Below are positions 1-5,232 of a stretch of DNA of 5,315 nt, in pieces (within the stretch, counting starts at the first letter, position 1; each line of letters starts with the position of its first letter). The translations under genes were made by a program, and so were the position numbers. The notes under the pieces were generated by a model that ran no database searches, had not been told where the DNA came from, and worked only from the letters and a program-made list of their open reading frames with translations. This DNA comes from JABDGR01 sp035546135 (GTDB taxonomy: Bacteria; Verrucomicrobiota; Verrucomicrobiia; Opitutales; JABDGR01). The DNA lies in the NCBI GenBank assembly GCA_035546135.1, contig DASZWY010000086.1, positions 1 through 5,315 on the forward strand, given 5' to 3'.

Positions 1-136
1 TGTAAGCCCCACCCTCGGCGGGACGAATTTGCGTCTGCCCGTTGGCGCGGCCCTCGGCGAGCCACTGGCGCAGTTGGGTGGCGGTGACCGGGCCGTATTC
101 CTTCCCGTCGCCGCCAATCATGTAATAGTTGCCCAT
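1..136 (-). CDS. GYF_2-domain (DUF4339) protein, N-terminal part
   Basis: The first 45 codons of a gene that runs off the left edge. The ATG is the complement of 134-136. The peptide begins MGNYYMIGGDGKEYGPVTA and continues with QLRQWLAEGRANGQTQIRP. This is the GYF_2 (DUF4339) pattern: an aromatic start, a Gly-rich turn, a GPV motif near residues 15-17, then an amphipathic helix ending in LAEGR (residues 26-30). Such domains are thought to bind proline-rich peptides and often sit at the N-terminus of bacterial membrane proteins, but the rest of this protein is missing, so its job cannot be stated. It lies on the same strand as gcvP, 216 bases downstream of the gcvP stop, with a palindromic element between, so co-transcription is uncertain. 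No Shine-Dalgarno sequence is seen; a run of T residues precedes the ATG. Met6 is an alternative start, but Met1 keeps the conserved aromatic residues. Confidence 0.82.
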   Translation of the reverse strand, partial: MGNYYMIGGDGKEYGPVTATQLRQWLAEGRANGQTQIRPAEGGAY

Positions 137-352
137 AAAAAAACTCTGTGCGCCCCCTCCCCGGCGCCGCCGACCCTTTGACGGTGGCCGAGACGGGCGA
201 GGTTGGCAACCTTCAATGCGACGGGGCATCGCCGAATAATGTAATCCGTTTGCCAATCGGGGTAGGGACGCCTTTCCGAGGCGTCCGCGGACGTTTCGGA
301 GAAACGTCCCTGCCCAAGTCGCCAAACAGATACAGTGCGCCCGCCCCACCCT
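137..352. other. non-coding spacer between gcvP and the GYF_2 gene
   Basis: A 216-base gap with no credible gene; short open frames crossing it in either direction extend into gcvP in the wrong frame and have no recognisable protein character. It contains a double-hairpin palindrome (260-315, listed separately) and a small odd-centred palindrome at 200-212 (AGGTTG, G, CAACCT). No stem followed by a T run, as in an intrinsic terminator, was seen on either strand. Confidence 0.7.
260..315. repeat. REP-doublet-like palindrome (two inverted hairpins)
   Basis: Two 23-base hairpin units lie head to head at 264-286 and 289-311, separated by GC. Unit one has an 8-bp stem (266-273 with 279-286) and loop TTCCG. 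Unit two has a 9-bp stem (289-297 with 301-309) and loop GGA. The reverse complement of unit two matches unit one at 18 of 23 bases. Four of the five differences form two compensatory pair changes (C-G in one unit, T-A in the other), so both stems stay intact. Outer arms also pair (260-270 with 305-315, one G-T wobble). Unit one is preceded by GTAG (262-265), and unit two on its own strand by GCAG. Inverted hairpin pairs with a GTAG foot are the known form of REP/BIME elements mobilised by RAYT transposases. Assignment to that class is inference from one copy. It begins about 37 bases after the gcvP stop and may stabilise that mRNA's 3' end. Confidence 0.6.
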
Positions 353-3300
353 TCACACCGGGGCCGCGGCGGCCACCCGCTTCGCGATTTCGGCGACCGG
401 CAACTGGGCCAGCTCGCGCGGGGAGATGCGGTTGGCGTGAATCCACGGCAGCGCGCGCAACGGCTCGCTGAGCACCAGCGCGCGGTTGGCGGCAACGTCG
501 TCCACCCGGTCCACCGGGGTAAAGTAGGGCGCGCCTTTGAGCACCTGCGGCCGCTCGCGCACCAGGCGCAGGATGGCCAGCACGGCGTCGGCAAAACGGT
601 CCAGCTCGGCCTGGGTGTAGCTCTCCGTCGGCTCAATCATCAGGCCAAAAGCTTCCGGCCAGGCCACCGTCGGCGCGTGGAACCCGAAATCAAGAAACAG
701 CTTGCCGATGCGAGGGATGACCGAGGCGTGCGGCACGCCGACCTTCGTGGCGAGCGCGAAGTCCTCCGGCGAAAGCGTGAGGATGAACTCGTGCATGCGC
801 GGCTGGCTGCTTGCGCCTTCGGGCAGGCTGCCATAGACCGGGCTGAGCTTCGCATAGAGATAGCGCGAGGCCAGCACCGCCACCGCCGACATGCGCCGCA
901 CCCCGTCGCGCCCGAGGCGCAGCAGGTAAGCATAGGCGCGGACTTTGTGGCCGAAATTGCCCCAATGGCGGTGGATGGAGCCGATGCTCTTGGGCGCTTT
1001 AACAGGAGTGAAGCGGCCGCCGCGCTTTTCGATTTGATAGCCCGGCACAAAATCCTTGAGGCGCTCGCTGACCGCCACGATGGCGTCGCCCGGGCCGCCG
1101 CCACCGTGCGGGATGGTCCAGGTCTTGTGCAAATTATTGTGCAGCGCATCCACGCCCATCGCGGCGAGGTTCACCCAGCCGGCGATGGCGTTCATGTTCG
1201 CGCCGTCCATGTAAACGAGGCCGCCCGCGGCGTGCACGTCGTCGGCGATGCGCTTGAACTCGGTCTCGAACAACCCGCAGGTGTTCGGGTTGGTGATCAT
1301 CACGCCCGCCAGCCGCGAGCCGAAGCGCGCGATTTTCGCCTCGCAGTCGGCCAGGTCGATGCGGCCATCCGGCGCGGCCTCGAGGAGCACGATGCCCGCG
1401 GGCTCGCCGTTTTCCTCGCGCGAGACAAAGCCGGCCATCGCGGCGGTGGCAAAGTTGGTGCCGTGCGCGCTTTTCGGAATCAGCAGCACGTTGCGGTGCG
1501 CGTCGCCGCGCGCACGGTGGTAGGCCTGCATCATCTTGAGGCCGACGAGCTCGCCTTGCGCGCCGGCGAGCGGCTGCGTGGTGACGGCGGCGAGGCCGGT
1601 GATGCCCTTGAACCATTCCTGGATTTCGTAAAGCACTTCGAGGCAGCCCTGCACGTCCTCGGCCGGCGCTTCCGGGTGCGCATTGACGAAGCCCGGCAAA
1701 TTCGCCGCCCAGTCGTTGACGTACGGGTTGTATTTCATCGTGCACGAGCCGAGCGGGTAGCAGCCGTCGTCGGGGCTGACGTTCAGTTCGCCGAGCTTGG
1801 TGTAATAATCCACCAGCGTCGCGTGCGGGAACGCGGGCAACCCGGCGGGCTCGGCGCGGCGGGCGGCGGCGGGAATTTCCGGCGCTTTCGCCAGAGCGCC
1901 CGCACGCGGGCCAAACTCCGCGCCAAAAAATGCCTCGAGCTTCGCCAGATCGGCGTCGCTCTGCGCGTCGGTGAAGGCGAGCTTGAGCAAATGGCGGCCG
2001 CCCGGCACGCGCGCGGAAACATCCACGCCAACATGCAGACCGGCGCGGCGGGCCTTTTCGATGACCTCCGCCACGGGTTTGTTCAGCGCGAAGGTCGGCT
2101 CGTTGAAGAACGGCGCGGCAAACGCGAGCGCGACCCCGGGGCGCGAAAGTTTCTCGACCATCAACGCCGCGCGGTCGCGGCCTTTTTTCACCGCGTCGGC
2201 CAGCCCGCGGTCGCCGCGGGCGAGAAGCGCGGCGCCCGCGAGCGTGGCGAGGAACGCCTGATTCGAGCAGATGTTCGACGTGGCCTTGTCCTTGCGGATG
2301 TGCTGCTCGCGCGTGGAGAGCACCATGACGCAGCAATCGCGCCCGGCGAGGTCGTGCGCCTTGCCGACGAAGCGGCCCGGTGTCGCGCGCACATCGCTCT
2401 TGATGTCCTTGTTGTGCCGCACGGCGAACACCCCGAGGCCGGGGCCGCCGAAATTCGGGCCGATGGCGAGGTGCTGGCCTTCGCCAACGAGAATATCGGC
2501 GCCGTGGCCGGAGGCGCCCCATTGCGCGGGGGGCTTAAGCCCATCGGTGGCGAACAAAATCGGGTCCACCACGGCGATGGTGCGCGTGGAAAATTCGGCG
2601 GCAAGGTCGGTGAGCCCGTCCACGTCCTCGAGCAGGCCGAGGTTGTTGATTTGCGGGAAAGCGATGGCGGCGAGGCGGGGGCCGAGCGCCTGCGCGCAAG
2701 CGCGCAAGGCGGCGGCGTCCATCCGGCCGGTGGCGGGATCGAGCGGCACGACTTCGAGGCGCAAGCTGGTGTCGGCAGCGTGGGTGTGCAGGACTTCGAG
2801 GTCGCTGGGGAGGAGCGAACCGGCGAGGAGCACCGTGTCGGCCTCAGGCTTTTCAGCCAGGCGCAGGGCGCAGCAGCAGGCTTCGAAGAGCGCGCTGGCG
2901 CGGTCGTAAAGGGAGGAGTTTACCGCCTCGAAGCCGGTGAGCTGGGCCATCAGGCATTGGTAAATCCAGTGCGTGAGCAAGGTGCCCTGGCTGCGCTCGG
3001 GCTGATAGGGCGTGTAGGCGGTCGTCAGGTTGCGGATGCGCGAAACCTCGCCGACAATGGGCATGACCCGATACGCCGGCAGGCCGTCGCCGAGAAAGGA
3101 CGCCGCGGTGGCATTGCGCGCAGCGATGGCGGCCAAGGTGTCCTGCAGGGCGTCGTAGGAAAGCTCGACTGGCAGGGGCAGCGGCGGCTGGGCGCGGATT
3201 TCCGGCGGCAGATGCGCGAAAAGGTCGTCGAGCTTCGTCAAACCCAGGGTTTGGAGCATCGCGGCGAGGTCGGCGTCGCTCGCGGGGATGTAGTGCCGGG

Positions 3301-3415
3301 CCGTTTCGCGCGGAAGGGCGGCGGGGTCGTAACCCAAAGGCGGACGCGCAGACGAATTCGACATCGGGCGGGTGGATGGTGCGGTCGGCGGTTCGAGAGC
3401 GGACGAAGACGGCAT
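353..3415 (-). CDS. gcvP: glycine dehydrogenase (decarboxylating), fused GcvPA-GcvPB P protein
   Basis: P protein of the glycine cleavage system. It uses PLP to decarboxylate glycine and passes the aminomethyl group to lipoylated H protein in the cytoplasm. The chain is 1020 residues; E. coli GcvP is about 957. Residues about 40-500 match GcvPA: RHYIPASD at 40-47, LFAHLPPEIR at 65-74, TAYTPYQPERSQG at 132-144, NSSLYD at 166-171, REQHIRKDKATSNIC at 369-383. An Ala/Pro-rich linker spans about 503-528. Residues about 529-985 match GcvPB: YPLGSCTMKYNP at 553-564, SAHGTN at 649-654, DGAN at 737-740, and NLHKTWTIPHGGGGPG at 761-776 with the PLP lysine K764. KYNP, where E. coli-type chains have KLNA, supports the two-subunit ancestry. 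The first 39 residues are low-complexity. Met18 (3362-3364) is an equally plausible start; neither has a Shine-Dalgarno sequence. Diverges from nth. gcvT and gcvH are not in view, and no glycine riboswitch is visible upstream. Confidence 0.96.
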   Translation of the reverse strand: MPSSSALEPPTAPSTRPMSNSSARPPLGYDPAALPRETARHYIPASDADLAAMLQTLGLTKLDDLFAHLPPEIRAQPPLPLPVELSYDALQDTLAAIAARNATAASFLGDGLPAYRVMPIVGEVSRIRNLTTAYTPYQPERSQGTLLTHWIYQCLMAQLTGFEAVNSSLYDRASALFEACCCALRLAEKPEADTVLLAGSLLPSDLEVLHTHAADTSLRLEVVPLDPATGRMDAAALRACAQALGPRLAAIAFPQINNLGLLEDVDGLTDLAAEFSTRTIAVVDPILFATDGLKPPAQWGASGHGADILVGEGQHLAIGPNFGGPGLGVFAVRHNKDIKSDVRATPGRFVGKAHDLAGRDCCVMVLSTREQHIRKDKATSNICSNQAFLATLAGAALLARGDRGLADAVKKGRDRAALMVEKLSRPGVALAFAAPFFNEPTFALNKPVAEVIEKARRAGLHVGVDVSARVPGGRHLLKLAFTDAQSDADLAKLEAFFGAEFGPRAGALAKAPEIPAAARRAEPAGLPAFPHATLVDYYTKLGELNVSPDDGCYPLGSCTMKYNPYVNDWAANLPGFVNAHPEAPAEDVQGCLEVLYEIQEWFKGITGLAAVTTQPLAGAQGELVGLKMMQAYHRARGDAHRNVLLIPKSAHGTNFATAAMAGFVSREENGEPAGIVLLEAAPDGRIDLADCEAKIARFGSRLAGVMITNPNTCGLFETEFKRIADDVHAAGGLVYMDGANMNAIAGWVNLAAMGVDALHNNLHKTWTIPHGGGGPGDAIVAVSERLKDFVPGYQIEKRGGRFTPVKAPKSIGSIHRHWGNFGHKVRAYAYLLRLGRDGVRRMSAVAVLASRYLYAKLSPVYGSLPEGASSQPRMHEFILTLSPEDFALATKVGVPHASVIPRIGKLFLDFGFHAPTVAWPEAFGLMIEPTESYTQAELDRFADAVLAILRLVRERPQVLKGAPYFTPVDRVDDVAANRALVLSEPLRALPWIHANRISPRELAQLPVAEIAKRVAAAAPV

Positions 3416-3418
3416 GTT

Positions 3419-3424
3419 ATTACA
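3419..3424 (-). promoter_or_regulatory. possible -10 element for gcvP
   Basis: On the minus strand the hexamer is TGTAAT, ending 3 bases before the ATG at 3415. No good -35 lies 16-18 bases upstream (CTTCCG or TTCCGC); TTGCAA is present but 23 bases away. If real, transcription would begin at about 3412, just inside the first ATG, and translation would have to start at Met18 with a leader of roughly 48 bases. Weak evidence. Confidence 0.22.
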
Positions 3425-3425
3425 G

Positions 3426-3474
3426 GTTTGAAGGAAATTGGCGGAAGTTGCAAGTGGGAGGTTGCGGGCGAGTG
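3426..3474. repeat. degenerate 7-base periodic tract in the gcvP-nth spacer
   Basis: Seven consecutive 7-base units starting at 3426, 3433, 3440, 3447, 3454, 3461 and 3468 all begin with G on the plus strand, and the strand is purine-rich. The best-related units are GTTGCAA, GTGGGAG and GTTGCGG. This looks like a decayed heptamer repeat of the kind seen between genes in some bacteria. The units are poorly conserved, so chance is possible. Confidence 0.3.
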
Positions 3475-3491
3475 CCAGGTCGGGCAGTTTT

Positions 3492-3497
3492 TATAGT
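3492..3497 (+). promoter_or_regulatory. possible -10 element for nth
   Basis: TATAGT ends 11 bases before the nth ATG and would place the transcript start about 5 bases before it. No recognisable -35 lies 16-18 bases upstream (the bases there are GC-rich, around CGAGTG). The hexamer is part of the odd-centred palindrome ATAG-T-CTAT (3493-3501), and TATAAA is readable on the opposite strand at 3490-3495, so it could serve either direction. This is the only AT-rich stretch in the spacer near nth. Confidence 0.3.
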
Positions 3498-3508
3498 CTA
3501 TTCGCACC

Positions 3509-4135
3509 ATGAATCGTGTCGAACGCGCAAAATTCGTCGCCCGCCGGCTGGCCGAGCTTTACCCGCGCCCGACCATCCCCCTGCTGCACCGCGACCCATA
3601 TACCCTGCTTGTCGCCGTCATCCTCTCGGCCCAGTGCACGGACGCCCGCGTCAACCTCGTGACGCCCAAGCTCTTCGCGCTGGCCGACACCCCGGCGAAA
3701 ATGGCGGCGTTATCCGTGGCCCAAATCGACGCCATCGTGCGGCCCTGCGGGCTCTCGCCGATGAAGGCGAAAAATATCCGGGAGATGTCCCGGCTGCTGC
3801 TCGAGCGCCACGGCGGCCAGGTGCCGCAGACCTTTGCCGAGCTGGAGGCGCTGCCCGGCGTCGGCCACAAGACGGCCTCGGTGCTCATGGTGCAGGCGTT
3901 TGACCATCCGGCCTTTCCCGTGGACACGCACATCCACCGCCTCGCCCTGCGCTGGAAACTCTCGCGCGGGCCGTCGGTCGTCCAGGTCGAGCGCGACTTG
4001 AAAAAGTTGTTTCCGCCCGAGACCTGGCACGACCTGCACCTGCGCATCATCTATTATGGCCGCGAACACTGCACCGCCCGCGGCTGCAACGGCCACACCT
4101 GTGAAATCTGCCGGACGCTGAATGGCGAGAAATGA
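3509..4135 (+). CDS. nth: endonuclease III (DNA glycosylase/AP lyase)
   Basis: Base-excision repair enzyme that removes oxidised pyrimidines and cleaves the abasic strand by beta-elimination. The 208 residues match the usual length of about 211. Visible family marks are ILSAQCTD at 38-45, GLSPMKAKNI at 81-90, the helix-hairpin-helix LPGVGHKTAS at 115-124 with the catalytic lysine K121, and VDTHIHRL at 138-145 with the catalytic aspartate D139. Near the C-terminus are four cysteines, C188, C193, C198 and C201, spaced C-x4-C-x4-C-x2-C. The E. coli [4Fe-4S] motif is C-x6-C-x2-C-x5-C; here the last classical cysteine is absent and the chain ends 7 residues after C201. The four cysteines may still hold a cluster in another arrangement. 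The ATG is chosen because family homology begins at once; no Shine-Dalgarno sequence precedes it. Diverges from gcvP; the toxin-antitoxin pair follows after 79 bases. Confidence 0.95.
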   Translation: MNRVERAKFVARRLAELYPRPTIPLLHRDPYTLLVAVILSAQCTDARVNLVTPKLFALADTPAKMAALSVAQIDAIVRPCGLSPMKAKNIREMSRLLLERHGGQVPQTFAELEALPGVGHKTASVLMVQAFDHPAFPVDTHIHRLALRWKLSRGPSVVQVERDLKKLFPPETWHDLHLRIIYYGREHCTARGCNGHTCEICRTLNGEK

Positions 4136-4175
4136 AGCGGCAGGCTCAGCGCCGCCTGTAGTCAGCCTTATGTTT

Positions 4176-4196
4176 GCCATTGCCAGAGCAATTGGC
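4176..4196. promoter_or_regulatory. candidate operator (imperfect inverted repeat) of the toxin-antitoxin pair
   Basis: GCCATTGC (4176-4183) and GCAATTGGC (4188-4196) are inverted repeats with one extra base in the right arm. They overlap the -35 hexamer and the first part of the promoter spacer of the antitoxin gene. Type II antitoxins often bind such repeats in their own promoter, so this is a plausible autoregulatory site. Function is inferred from position and symmetry only. Confidence 0.42.
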
Positions 4197-4208
4197 GCCT
4201 TTTATGAT
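4180..4208 (+). promoter_or_regulatory. sigma70-type promoter of the toxin-antitoxin operon
   Basis: TTGCCA (4180-4185, one mismatch to TTGACA), a 17-base spacer, and TATGAT (4203-4208, one mismatch to TATAAT). This is the best promoter match found in the window. The expected transcript start, about 7 bases after the -10, falls at or next to the A of the antitoxin ATG (4215), which predicts a leaderless or nearly leaderless mRNA. Confidence 0.65.
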
Positions 4209-4214
4209 AAAATT

Positions 4215-4448
4215 ATGGCCCTGACTCTTCAGGTTGATCGCATGAGTGCCGAGGAAAAGCTTCGGGCAATCGAAGAATTATGGGTTAGTTTGCGAAAAAG
4301 GGAGGACGACATCCCGGTGCCGCAGTGGCACAAGGATTTGCTGGACGCGCGCGAGCGTGAAAGCAAGCAAGGACGGGCGCGATTTACGGATTGGTCCACG
4401 GCGAAACGCGAAATTGCCGATGAAATCCGCCAAAATCGCCATTCTTGA
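4215..4448 (+). CDS. addiction-module antitoxin (TIGR02574/PF09720-like)
   Basis: A 77-residue protein resembling the putative addiction module component family, the unstable antitoxins paired with RelE/ParE toxins. Features are the MSAEEKLRAIEELWVSL helix at 10-26, a charged turn (KREDD, 28-32), PQWHKDLLDARE at 36-47, and the QGRARFTDWSTAKREI segment at 52-67. The C-terminal part would wrap the toxin; DNA binding by the N-terminal part is usual but not provable here. The ATG at 4215 is chosen because the sequence before MSAEEK (MALTLQVDR) fits family N-termini and the promoter ends just before it. A second ATG at 4242 has an AGG 8 bases upstream and would give 68 residues. An earlier in-frame ATG at 4122 lies inside nth and upstream of the promoter. 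The gene overlaps the toxin by 29 bases, so translation is probably coupled. G+C is about 43-50% here, lower than the neighbours. Confidence 0.85.
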   Translation: MALTLQVDRMSAEEKLRAIEELWVSLRKREDDIPVPQWHKDLLDARERESKQGRARFTDWSTAKREIADEIRQNRHS

Positions 4449-4722
4449 CCGAGCCCGAGCGGATTTGGTCGAAGGCCACTGGTTTTATGAGGGTCAGCAA
4501 CCTGGCTTGGGAGCGCGATTTCTGGAAAACATCTATGCCGACATTGAATCCCTGCGTAATTTTGCAGGCATCCACCGCGAGGTGCATCGCAATCATCACC
4601 GTTTACTGGCCAAGCGGTTTCCTTACGCAATATATTACAAATTGGCTGATCAAACAGCATCCATCACTGCCATCGTGGATTGCCGGCGTAACCCCGGGAC
4701 GATCGCGGAAAAGCTGCGGTGA
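4420..4722 (+). CDS. RelE/ParE-superfamily toxin
   Basis: A 100-residue basic protein with the ParE_toxin (PF05016) pattern: an N-terminal strand KIAILDRARADL (5-16), helix one with EGHWFYEGQQPGLGARF (18-34), then helix two (35-47), the basic stretch HREVHRNHHRLLAKRFPYAIYY (52-73) forming two strands, and the final strand ITAIVDCRRNPGTI (82-95). RelE members cut mRNA on the ribosome and ParE members poison gyrase; the sequence alone does not say which this is. The ATG lies inside the antitoxin frame (29-base overlap), the usual antitoxin-first order. No strong Shine-Dalgarno sequence is present, which fits coupling. No frameshift or internal stop is seen, so the toxin looks intact. It ends 23 bases before the convergent NfeD-family gene. 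G+C falls to about 42% near 4621-4680, supporting acquisition by transfer. Confidence 0.88.
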   Translation: MKSAKIAILDRARADLVEGHWFYEGQQPGLGARFLENIYADIESLRNFAGIHREVHRNHHRLLAKRFPYAIYYKLADQTASITAIVDCRRNPGTIAEKLR

Positions 4723-4745
4723 GACCCATGGGAACTCGCGAAAAA

Positions 4746-5222
4746 TCAACCCGCCGCTTTTTTGACCAGGAGTTTGTAATTGTCGCGGCCGGCGACGATG
4801 AGCGCGTCGCCGGGGTGCAGAAAACCGTCGAGGCAGGAGGCTTCGTATTGGCGGCCGTCGATCTCGGCGAGGCCGGTGGGCGCAAACGCCGTGGCGGCGC
4901 GGCCGGGCTTGCCGACGAGCTCCAGGGCCGTCGCCGTGCCGGTATCCACCGCGCGACCGCCCGAGGCGGATTCGTTGTAGAACTTTTTGCCGGCGCGCGT
5001 GTGCGGGAGCAGTTTCAGTTCGACATACACCGCCAGCGCCGAGACGGCCAGCCCGCCGACGCCGACCAGCAATCCGACAAAGACGTTATACCGGCTCACG
5101 CCCAGCGCCGCCGCGGCGAACAGGCACAGCCCGCCGAGCGTCGCGATGATGCCGCTGGGCAGGAACACCTCCGTGCAGATGAACAGCACGCCGGCAATTA
5201 AAAATGCAATGATGAGGGACAT
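4746..5222 (-). CDS. NfeD-family membrane protein (short form)
   Basis: A 158-residue protein. Hydrophobic segments at about 3-21, 24-43 and 46-68 are probable membrane helices. A polar linker (about 72-99) leads to a C-terminal OB-fold-like domain at 100-156 beginning LELVGKPGRAATAFAPTG, followed by AEIDGRQYEAS (119-129), GFLHPGDALIVAG (133-145) and a last strand (YKLLVKK, 149-155). This is the NfeD C-terminal pattern (G.A...L.P.G...I.G). NfeD proteins act at the membrane, typically beside stomatin-like or ClpP-class protease partners, and are linked to membrane quality control; the exact role here is unknown. The start gives an immediate hydrophobic helix; no Shine-Dalgarno sequence is visible. 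It follows another NfeD-like frame by 10 bases, so the two are probably one operon. It converges on the toxin gene with a 23-base gap. Confidence 0.88.
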   Translation of the reverse strand: MSLIIAFLIAGVLFICTEVFLPSGIIATLGGLCLFAAAALGVSRYNVFVGLLVGVGGLAVSALAVYVELKLLPHTRAGKKFYNESASGGRAVDTGTATALELVGKPGRAATAFAPTGLAEIDGRQYEASCLDGFLHPGDALIVAGRDNYKLLVKKAAG

Positions 5223-5232
5223 GGCGGAGGGA

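Noticed and set aside
118..636. A 172-codon minus-strand frame across the gcvP 3' end and the spacer
   Set aside because: Overlaps gcvP in another frame and the GYF_2 start; low-complexity Arg/Pro/Ser-rich product with no family resemblance.
1134..2522. A 462-codon minus-strand frame inside gcvP
   Set aside because: Out-of-frame shadow, very rich in Arg and Ala, with no motif; typical of GC-rich coding DNA.
335..3496. A 1053-codon open frame on the plus strand antisense to gcvP
   Set aside because: It is in codon register with gcvP and is open because gcvP lacks TTA, CTA and TCA codons. The translation is a His/Arg/Gly/Val-rich mixture without domain character, while the minus strand encodes a full P protein.
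3416..3508. Glycine riboswitch upstream of gcvP
   Set aside because: The 93-base spacer lacks the conserved aptamer core (no GGGAGAG-type or paired GCAA/AGG elements in order) and has 7-base periodicity instead.
4137..4158. Intrinsic terminator after nth (alternative GC stems, for example CAGGC with GCCTG)
   Set aside because: The stems are short, have a large loop or compete with each other, and no T run follows.
3559..4180. Minus-strand frames opposite nth
   Set aside because: Overlap the whole nth gene, which has all catalytic motifs on the plus strand; the antisense products match nothing recognisable.
4122..4214. Longer antitoxin beginning at the in-frame ATG at 4122
   Set aside because: This start lies within nth and upstream of the strong promoter, and the extra 31 residues do not resemble the antitoxin family.
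4719..5201. A 160-codon plus-strand frame opposite the NfeD-family gene
   Set aside because: Antisense shadow: Arg/Gly/Ala-rich with no domain, while the minus strand gives membrane helices plus an NfeD C-terminal domain.
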